5,188 nt of DNA from Melioribacteraceae bacterium (GTDB lineage Bacteria > Bacteroidota > Ignavibacteria > Ignavibacteriales > Melioribacteraceae), in contig WGAL01000408.1 in the NCBI GenBank assembly GCA_015494845.1, positions 1 through 5,188 of the forward strand. The letters run 5' to 3'. Shown piece after piece: positions 1 to 5,188 of this stretch. Position numbers and translations under genes: made by a program. Every line of letters begins with the position of its first letter. Position 1 is the stretch's first letter. The notes beneath the pieces are model-generated. The model saw nothing but the letters and a program-made list of their open reading frames with translations. It was not told where the DNA came from and did not search any database.

Positions 1-2
1 AT

Positions 3-2657
3 ATAGAAAAGTCAGTCAGAAAAGGACTCCTTTTTATTTTGATTTTTTGGGGTCTGGTGGCTTTTATTGCTCTTGCCCATTTTATCTTCGTTCCCGCAAA
101 TGAAATTGATGTTTTTATTTATTTGGCTTTTTTGCTGTTTATGGTTGTTGCCCTATTTTTAATAATTGAATTGCATAAGAAGATTAAAGCCGGCATAAAT
201 AAAACTTTTGAAATTCTCGATGAATCTGTAAAAAACAAGGAGTTGCTTTCTAAACTTTTTAATCATTCTCCCGATGCGATAATTTTATACAATAATGATG
301 GAGAGATTATCCGGGCGAATAGTTCTGCAATTAATCTTACTTCCTTTTCTAATGAAGAATTAATTAAAAGAACAATTTTTGATTTATTTGAAGATTGCGA
401 TGATTTACTTCGTGAAACATCAGAATATTTTTCTATTAACGGGAAAGAAACTTTTGTTTTAACTAAAAACGGCAGTAAAAAAAGAGTTCTGATAAAAGCT
501 CATAAAATCGCAAATGAAGAGGGGCTTTTCCAGCTTGTCTTTATTGATATTACCGAACGCTACGAGATGAGGGAAAGAATAATAGAGTATAATAATTTAA
601 AAAGGATGGCATCAGAAATAGCTCATTTTGGTGGATGTAAATTTATTCCTGAGGAAAATAGAATTATTGTAACTGATCAAACGATTGAAATGTTGGGCTT
701 ACCCGAAAAGGAGAAAATTACTTTTTCTGATTGGTTGAACTTGATTGAAGATGAAGACAGACGCGGTTTGGAACTGAGACTTGAAATGTTAGAAAAAAAT
801 CACGACAGATTTATCGTTGATTATCAGCTGAAAAACAAAAATGGAAAGAACCGCATATTTATTAGACAAATTTGTGAATTAGAAATTAATGAAGAGGGAC
901 AAAGAATTATTTGGGGCGCGGTGCTTGATATTACGGAAATACAAAGGCAGAAAGAACTTTTAATTAATAGCGAGAAAAAATACAGAACCATTGTTGAACT
1001 TGCTCCGATAGGTTTAACAACTCTTGACATTACCGACTCTTATAAGATATTGAAAAATATGTTTAGCTCAGAAGTGTTTAGTAAAGAGCAATTGTTAAAT
1101 CTTAATTATTCCGAGGTTCGTGAGTTATTGGATAATTTTATAATAGTAGAGTCGAATAATCAGAATATGACCCAGTTCGGTAGTTTCCATTCGGAAGAGG
1201 TTAGAGCATACACCCTTAAAGATTTTGAACTTGATGAGCCGATAGAAAAAATTGCGGAAATTATCTATAACATTTTTATGACCGACTCGATTGTCAAGAC
1301 TAATTTAAAAGTTAAGAACTTATTAACAAATACAACATCGATTTTGGATATAAGAATTAGAAAAAGTTTCTCCGACGGAAAAATTTTTCTCGTTGTTGCA
1401 AGTCAAGACATAACAGAATTAATCACGGCTAAGAATAAATTGGCTTCAACAAATAAACTGTTATATAATTTCCTTGACGCAATTCCGTTCATTGTTGTTA
1501 CGCTTAATAAAGAAGGTTATGTTATTTTTATTAACAAAAAGGGGGCTGAGATAATTGGAGAGCCGATAGATGAGATTATCGGGAAAAATTGGTTTGAAAA
1601 TTATCTTGAAACGAAAGATGCTCAATATTTAAATAAAATGTTCGTAAAGGTAATGAACAGCGAAAATCCTTATTTCCCTGAAAAGGTAAATCCTATCAAA
1701 ACGAAAAAAGGGAAGCCAATTATTTACTGGTATAACGAAGTAATTTTAGATGAGAACGGCAAAGCAATGGGAACGTTAAGTTTAGGAGTTGACATCACTG
1801 ATGAGAAACGGAAAAAGAAAGAACTCAACAAAAGCCACAAAGAATTAATATTACTAAAACACGAACTTGAAAAACAAAACAGAAAATTAAGAATTGCAAG
1901 AAATCAACTCGCCGAAAGCGAAAGACAATTGAAAAATGAACTTCTTGATAAGGATAAGATGTTTTCCTTAATAGCGCACGATATGCGAAGCCCGTTTACC
2001 GGTTTACTCTCAGGTTTGCAATTTATTGCCGAAATGTACGATGAAATGTCCGATGAAGAGAAAAAAACTCTTATTCAAAATGCTTTTCATGCTTCAAGAA
2101 GAATTTACAATTTACTTGAAGAATTGCTGGAATGGTCAAGGTTAAGATTAGGAAAGTTTAAAATCTCGCCGGAAGTAATTAAATTAAACAACGTAGTTGA
2201 TTCGGTTCTGGAATTATTTGAGAATGATTCCAAACGAAAAAATATTGAGTTGATTAATGAGGTTGCCGAAAATGAGTGTCTATTTATCGATAAACAATTT
2301 ATCCACGGAATTTTACGTAATTTAATTTCAAATTCGTTAAAGTTCACTCCGGATAACGGTTCTATAGCGGTAAAATCAACTAATCATAAAGACGGTTTTT
2401 ATGAGATTGACATAATTGATACAGGCGTTGGCGTTCCAGAGGAAATAATTAAAAAATTTTCAGGCGAGGAAATAAAAAATATTGAATCATCCGAAGGAAC
2501 AAGAAGAGAAAAAGGTTTCGGATTAGGTTTAATGTTGGTAAAAGAATTGGTTGAAAAAATAAACGGGCATATCTACATCGAAAACAGAAAAGAGGGCGGA
2601 ACGAAGGTAATGGTTTTTATTCCGCGAGATAAGGTTGTGGATTGCAATAAGAATTAA
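3..2657 (+). CDS. Multi-PAS membrane sensor histidine kinase (5' end outside window)
   Basis: A sensor kinase that should autophosphorylate on histidine and pass the phosphate to a response regulator, which is not in this window. Residues are numbered from the TTG at 39. Two membrane segments lie at about 2-19 and 23-43 with a very short outer loop, so sensing is probably cytoplasmic. Four PAS domains follow: about 68-175, 185-302 (PAS_3 type), 312-462 (divergent) and 473-588. A charged, probably coiled-coil linker spans about 588-640. The HisKA H-box is IAHDMRSP with H647. The HATPase domain has the N-box NLISNSLKFTP (N765), G1 DTGVGVP (D794) and G2 GFGLGL (826-831), so it looks catalytically complete. 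The frame stays open to the left edge and encodes a basic RK pair just before the first membrane helix, so the true start is probably upstream. TTG at 39 behind AAAAGGA is the alternative. No receiver domain is present. The ligand is unknown. Confidence 0.93.
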   Translation: MEKSVRKGLLFILIFWGLVAFIALAHFIFVPANEIDVFIYLAFLLFMVVALFLIIELHKKIKAGINKTFEILDESVKNKELLSKLFNHSPDAIILYNNDGEIIRANSSAINLTSFSNEELIKRTIFDLFEDCDDLLRETSEYFSINGKETFVLTKNGSKKRVLIKAHKIANEEGLFQLVFIDITERYEMRERIIEYNNLKRMASEIAHFGGCKFIPEENRIIVTDQTIEMLGLPEKEKITFSDWLNLIEDEDRRGLELRLEMLEKNHDRFIVDYQLKNKNGKNRIFIRQICELEINEEGQRIIWGAVLDITEIQRQKELLINSEKKYRTIVELAPIGLTTLDITDSYKILKNMFSSEVFSKEQLLNLNYSEVRELLDNFIIVESNNQNMTQFGSFHSEEVRAYTLKDFELDEPIEKIAEIIYNIFMTDSIVKTNLKVKNLLTNTTSILDIRIRKSFSDGKIFLVVASQDITELITAKNKLASTNKLLYNFLDAIPFIVVTLNKEGYVIFINKKGAEIIGEPIDEIIGKNWFENYLETKDAQYLNKMFVKVMNSENPYFPEKVNPIKTKKGKPIIYWYNEVILDENGKAMGTLSLGVDITDEKRKKKELNKSHKELILLKHELEKQNRKLRIARNQLAESERQLKNELLDKDKMFSLIAHDMRSPFTGLLSGLQFIAEMYDEMSDEEKKTLIQNAFHASRRIYNLLEELLEWSRLRLGKFKISPEVIKLNNVVDSVLELFENDSKRKNIELINEVAENECLFIDKQFIHGILRNLISNSLKFTPDNGSIAVKSTNHKDGFYEIDIIDTGVGVPEEIIKKFSGEEIKNIESSEGTRREKGFGLGLMLVKELVEKINGHIYIENRKEGGTKVMVFIPRDKVVDCNKN

Positions 2658-2685
2658 CCGAATAAAGCAAGTCGGAATCTCCCTT

Positions 2686-3570
2686 TTATCTCGTAAGTAA
2701 TTTCTTCCCAAATATTTTCAACGCTTTCGTAAAACGCGGACCTGGACGAAAAAATAAGTCTTGATTTACCGTAATTATTTTATTGTTTTTTACGGCGTTT
2801 ACATTTTGAAGAACTTTGTTAGCTGAAATTTTTTCATCGAAAAATTTCTTTTGATTTGAGGGAACGATAATGTAATCGGGGTTTTCTTTAAGTATTTCTT
2901 CCGTGTTTATTACCGGATAGGAAGATTTAGTTTCGCGCAAACTGTTTTTAATTCCGATTGATTTCAAATATTCGTCGATAAAAGTGTTTTTCCCTGCGGC
3001 AATCAGCGGATTAACGGAAATCAGAAAAAGCGCGGTTTTGCTTTTGTGAAAATTAATTTCGGCGGTAAGCGAGTCGAATTCCGCTTGCAGTTGCTCCGTT
3101 TTTAATTCGGCGATTTTTTCTTTGCCGAAGATTTTGCCGAAATCGCGAATTGTTTTAAGTATGCCGCTAAAACTTCTCGGATTGGAGACGAATACCGGGA
3201 ATCCCAAATTTTTAATCTTTTCGTACTGCGCTTTTTGATTGCCTTCAACTGTCATTAAAACAATGTCAGGCTTTATTTTCAAGAGTTTTTCATAATCTAC
3301 GCTAAGTAAATCGCCGATTTTAGGTTTGCTTTTAGCTTGCGGGGGAAAGTTGCAATAAGTTGTGTTTGCCGCAAGTTTGTTTTCCGCTTCGATGAAATAA
3401 ATTATCTCGGTTAAATTGGGCGCAAGCGAAACCGCTTTATTAACAGGAAGCGCAACGCTAACAGTGTTTCCCAAATCGTCTTTTAGAATTTTGTTGCCGC
3501 GATTTTCTGAATTTTTATCGCAACTGAACAGAATAAAAATCAGAAGTAAAGAAAAAGAAATTTTTTTCAT
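2686..3570 (-). CDS. btuF: BtuF-like ABC transporter substrate-binding lipoprotein
   Basis: A 294-residue class III periplasmic binding protein that captures cobalamin or a related metal chelate and hands it to an ABC permease. The start chosen is the ATG at 3570 because it begins a lipoprotein signal: MKK, a hydrophobic run at 4-15, then lipobox LFSC with C17 as the lipidation site. The frame is open upstream to 3675, but that extension would bury the signal and reads through repeat sequence. Family signs are DDLGNTV (31-37), SLAPNLTEI (48-56), IGDLLSVDYEKLLKIKPDIV (85-104), PVINTEEIL (219-227) and RPGPR (275-279) near the C-terminus. Length fits the family. No BtuC or BtuD partner is adjacent, and the upstream region shows no cobalamin riboswitch on the coding strand. 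The gene converges on the kinase gene with 28 bases between stops. No strong Shine-Dalgarno precedes the ATG. Siderophore or heme binding cannot be excluded; the family call is firm, the ligand is not. Confidence 0.88.
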   Translation of the reverse strand: MKKISFSLLLIFILFSCDKNSENRGNKILKDDLGNTVSVALPVNKAVSLAPNLTEIIYFIEAENKLAANTTYCNFPPQAKSKPKIGDLLSVDYEKLLKIKPDIVLMTVEGNQKAQYEKIKNLGFPVFVSNPRSFSGILKTIRDFGKIFGKEKIAELKTEQLQAEFDSLTAEINFHKSKTALFLISVNPLIAAGKNTFIDEYLKSIGIKNSLRETKSSYPVINTEEILKENPDYIIVPSNQKKFFDEKISANKVLQNVNAVKNNKIITVNQDLFFRPGPRFTKALKIFGKKLLTR

Positions 3571-3617
3571 TTCAGTCTTGAATTTTTTGAGTGGAAAGAT
3601 AAGAAAATTGCCGTGAA

Positions 3618-3693
3618 CTTTGTGTCCTTTGTGCTTCCCGCCACTGGCGGATTGTGAGATTTGTGGTTTATCCACATCCTGTCAATCTCGTCC
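3618..3693. repeat. Mosaic of short intergenic repeats (TTGTG units and ATCCTGTCA-like units)
   Basis: TTGTG occurs at 3620, 3629, 3652 and 3661. The first two copies are nine bases apart, as are the last two, and the pairs sit on either side of a GC-rich palindrome. The first two units share CTTTGTG exactly (3618-3624 and 3627-3633). After the fourth unit come two related nine-base units, ATCCTGTCA (3676-3684) and ATCTCGTCC (3685-3693), matching at six of nine positions. No protein signature is visible. From memory, strings such as 'ctttgtgtcctttgtg' and 'atcctgtcaatc' recur between genes in many environmental bacterial genomes. That recognition is not a database result. Confidence 0.5.
3638..3650. 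repeat. GC-rich palindrome CCGCCA-C-TGGCGG
   Basis: A perfect six-base inverted repeat with one central base, standing out in AT-rich surroundings. It lies midway between the two pairs of TTGTG units. It could be a short hairpin as RNA (five pairs with an ACT loop), a protein-binding site, or a piece of a dispersed palindromic repeat. It is 68 bases upstream of the btuF-like start on the other strand and has no T-run, so it is not a good terminator by itself. Confidence 0.55.
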
Positions 3694-3704
3694 CTCGATT
3701 GCCA

Positions 3705-3730
3705 CCCCTCTCATGAGGGGAATTTTTTTT
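3705..3730 (+). terminator. Hairpin plus T-run, intrinsic-terminator-like, upstream of the threonine synthase-like gene
   Basis: CCCCTC (3705-3710) pairs perfectly with GAGGGG (3715-3720) around a TCAT loop. AA and eight Ts (3723-3730) follow, which is the layout of a Rho-independent terminator on the + strand. No + strand gene ends nearby: the closest is the kinase, over 1 kb to the left, and the gene in between runs the other way. It could stop + strand transcription before the downstream gene, act as a leader attenuator, or simply be part of the repeat mosaic. I saw no threonine-rich leader peptide between it and 3837. Confidence 0.5.
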
Positions 3731-3806
3731 CTATTTGCTACTTGTTTCCATTTAATCAAGCACACCTGCACTAAGAACAAAGAGCAATCTTTTCCCGTTT
3801 TTTGCT

Positions 3807-3814
3807 TAATTTTG
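3807..3814 (+). promoter_or_regulatory. Possible -7 element TAATTTTG for the threonine synthase-like gene
   Basis: The eight bases match the Bacteroidota -7 consensus TAnnTTTG exactly. They end 22 bases before the ATG at 3837, which would give a short leader. No TTTG-like -33 element is visible at the expected spacing upstream, and an eight-base match in AT-rich DNA can easily arise by chance. The call also depends on the taxonomic guess. Confidence 0.3.
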
Positions 3815-3836
3815 GAATCAACAAAAACGAGTATTT

Positions 3837-5042
3837 ATGGAACGATATTACTACAAATGTTCGCAATGCGGCGCGGAATATTCCGCAAAAGAGATTGAAG
3901 AGAATTTTGGTTACCTTTGTCCGAAGTGCGGTTCGACAAAGAAAAATCAACCGTTGGAAGGCGTCCTTACTTTGCAATACGATTACGATTTTTTACAAAA
4001 AAAATACGATACCGATTTTTTTAGAAAACTCACTGCCGGCAAATTTTGGGATTACGCCGAACTTTTCCCGCTTGAAGTAAAAAATAATCTCCCCGATAAA
4101 ATTTCCGAAGAAAAACTTGCACGGTTGAGCTTGCTTGAAAATCCGGTTCTGAAATATGCCGATGAAAACATTTTGTTGATGGACGAAACCAGAAATCCTA
4201 CGTTTTCTTACAAAGACAGAGCCTCCGCGCTTGTCGCGGTAAAAGCCGTGCAACTCGGCGTTGATTTTATTGCCGCTGCCTCCACAGGCAACGCCGGTTC
4301 GTCAATGGCTGGAATTTCCGCGCGGCTCGGTTTGAAATCCAAAATTTACGTTCCGGAAAACATTCCTGAAGCAAAGAGAATTCAGATTGAGTCTTTCGGC
4401 GCGGAACTTGTGCGCGTAAACGGCGATTACGATTTGGCTTTCGATGTTTGCCTGGAAGATTCCGCGAAAAACAATTGGTACAACAGAAACACGGCTTACA
4501 ATCCGCTTACGATAGAAGGGAAAAAATCCGCCGCGTTCGATATTTTTATTGCAACGAAGGGAAAATTGCCGAATAATATTTTTGTTCCCGCCGGCGACGG
4601 CGTAATTATTGCAGGAATTTACAAGGGTTTTTACGATTTGAATAAATTAAACGCGATTGATAAAATTCCGCAGCTTATTGCCGTTCAAGCGGAAGGTTCG
4701 GACGCGCTTGTTCGTTATTTGCGAACCGGGAAATTCGAGTTCGTTCCGGCAAATACTATTGCCGACAGCATCTCAGCCGGCGCGCCGAGAAATCTTTACC
4801 TTGCCGCCGACGCGGTGAAATCAACGAACGGATTTGCAATTGCCGTTTCGGACGCTGAAATTTTGAGCGCGCAACAAACGCTTGCAAGAAAGTTCGGAAT
4901 TTTGTCCGAGCCGTCTTCCGCCGCGACTTACGCCGCTTATCTTAAAGTTAAGAATGATAAATCGGTTTACGGAAAGACAAATCTTTTGTTAATTACCGGC
5001 AACGGATTAAAAGACGTTGAAGCGATTAAAAAATGGCTTTGA
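3837..5042 (+). CDS. thrC: Threonine synthase family PLP-dependent enzyme with N-terminal zinc ribbon
   Basis: A complete 401-residue fold-type II PLP enzyme, expected to be cytoplasmic. Threonine synthase converts O-phosphohomoserine to threonine and phosphate, the last step of threonine synthesis. The N-terminus carries a zinc ribbon, CSQC (8-11) and CPKC (28-31). The PLP lysine is K126 in NPTFSYKDRA. The substrate loop is STGNAGSS (149-156), the PLP-phosphate glycine loop is PAGDG (251-255), and the C-terminal motifs are SEPSSAA (357-363) and ITGNGLKD (386-393). Length is normal for the family. Unlike textbook ThrC, it has NPTFSYKDR instead of NPTGSFKDR, and DSISAGAPRN (310-319) where RIGNP is usual. 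It may therefore belong to a paralogous subgroup whose substrate is less certain. The ATG at 3837 directly precedes the zinc ribbon; no clear Shine-Dalgarno is present. No thrA or thrB is adjacent. GC is clearly higher than in the kinase gene. Confidence 0.9.
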   Translation: MERYYYKCSQCGAEYSAKEIEENFGYLCPKCGSTKKNQPLEGVLTLQYDYDFLQKKYDTDFFRKLTAGKFWDYAELFPLEVKNNLPDKISEEKLARLSLLENPVLKYADENILLMDETRNPTFSYKDRASALVAVKAVQLGVDFIAAASTGNAGSSMAGISARLGLKSKIYVPENIPEAKRIQIESFGAELVRVNGDYDLAFDVCLEDSAKNNWYNRNTAYNPLTIEGKKSAAFDIFIATKGKLPNNIFVPAGDGVIIAGIYKGFYDLNKLNAIDKIPQLIAVQAEGSDALVRYLRTGKFEFVPANTIADSISAGAPRNLYLAADAVKSTNGFAIAVSDAEILSAQQTLARKFGILSEPSSAATYAAYLKVKNDKSVYGKTNLLLITGNGLKDVEAIKKWL

Positions 5043-5111
5043 TTTTCGCGCGGAAGTAAACAAAACTCTTTTACGTTTTCGTCGTCAAAAGGAGCGAACC
5101 CAATTTTAATT

Positions 5112-5118
5112 AAGGAGG
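5112..5118 (+). promoter_or_regulatory. Strong Shine-Dalgarno AAGGAGG
   Basis: AAGGAGG is followed by five As and then ATG at 5124, a near-ideal ribosome binding site. It fixes the start of the right-edge gene and is far stronger than anything before the two upstream complete genes. Confidence 0.85.
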
Positions 5119-5123
5119 AAAAA

Positions 5124-5188
5124 ATGATACTTACGACAACGCCTACAATTCAAGGCAAAAAGATTACAAATTATCACGGAATAGTAAC
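5124..5188 (+). CDS. YbjQ/UPF0145 (DUF74) family protein, N-terminal fragment cut by window edge
   Basis: Only 21 complete codons are present before the window ends. They read MILTTTPTIQGKKI followed by TNYHGIV. This closely resembles the start of the YbjQ family as I remember it; E. coli YbjQ begins with STTPTLEG and then IVEYCGVVTG. Family members are small proteins of about 105 residues, often labelled putative heavy-metal-binding, and their biochemical role is not established. The start is well supported by the ideal Shine-Dalgarno sequence just upstream. The gene lies 81 bases after the threonine synthase-like stop on the same strand. That gap has no clear terminator; TACGTTTT at 5072 is a weak -7-like match without a -33 partner. 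Co-transcription with the upstream gene is possible but unproven. Nothing can be said about the rest of the protein. Confidence 0.8.
   Translation, partial: MILTTTPTIQGKKITNYHGIV

Noticed and set aside
2658..2675. CCGA...TCGG as a terminator between the convergent genes
   Set aside because: The stem is only four pairs with a ten-base loop and no adjacent T-run, too weak to call.
2625..2693. Eight-base inverted repeat CGAGATAA / TTATCTCG spanning the end of the kinase gene and the end of the btuF-like gene
   Set aside because: The arms are 53 bases apart and lie inside coding sequence, with no T-run in a terminator position. Chance is the simplest explanation.
3640..3646. GCCACTG, a signature string of cobalamin riboswitches, upstream of the BtuF-like gene
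   Set aside because: It is on the + strand, whereas the btuF-like gene is on the - strand, where the palindrome reads GCCAGTG. No B12-box or surrounding riboswitch core is visible on either strand. It is a by-product of the palindrome.
3571..3675. Upstream extension of the btuF-like reading frame to an ATG at 3675
   Set aside because: It would place 35 residues in front of a clear lipoprotein signal peptide and would be encoded by the intergenic repeats.
3668..3676. TTATCCACA, a perfect match to the consensus DnaA box
   Set aside because: It is a single copy inside repeat sequence, with no cluster of boxes, no AT-rich unwinding region and no origin-linked genes. A lone nine-base match is not evidence of an origin.
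3620..3898. A 92-codon + strand open frame covering the intergenic region and the start of the thrC-like gene
   Set aside because: It translates the repeats, the hairpin and the T-run, overlaps the zinc-ribbon coding region in another frame, and shows no domain or ribosome site. It also has no threonine-rich leader-peptide character.

Overview
The window looks like a piece of a chromosome from a low-GC Gram-negative bacterium. The Bacteroidota / Chlorobiota / Ignavibacteriota group is the best guess. The grounds are a multi-PAS histidine kinase of the style common there, a BtuF-type lipoprotein with a lipobox, two genes without a clear Shine-Dalgarno sequence, one TAnnTTTG-like promoter element, and intergenic repeats of a kind I associate with these genomes. 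This placement is inference; no rRNA or other marker is present.

Layout: (1) 3-2657, + strand, a large membrane-anchored sensor histidine kinase with four PAS domains, cut off by the left edge. (2) 2686-3570, - strand, a BtuF-like substrate-binding lipoprotein, convergent with the kinase across a 28-base gap. (3) 3571-3836, a 266-base divergent intergenic region. It holds a mosaic of short repeats (four TTGTG-centred units around a GC-rich palindrome), a + strand hairpin followed by eight Ts, and a possible promoter element. (4) 3837-5042, + strand, a complete PLP-dependent enzyme of the threonine synthase family with an N-terminal zinc ribbon. (5) 5124-5188, + strand, the first 21 codons of a YbjQ/UPF0145 family protein behind a strong Shine-Dalgarno sequence, cut off by the right edge.

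The genes do not form an obvious pathway or operon: a sensor kinase without its regulator, a binding protein without its permease, and an amino-acid enzyme without other threonine genes. Base composition is uneven. Sampled 60-base lines of the kinase have about 28-32% GC, while lines of the threonine synthase-like gene have about 43-55%.

I found no convincing new biological system. The points most worth a second look are the repeat mosaic with its hairpin upstream of the threonine synthase-like gene, the non-canonical motifs of that enzyme, and the YbjQ start at the right edge.
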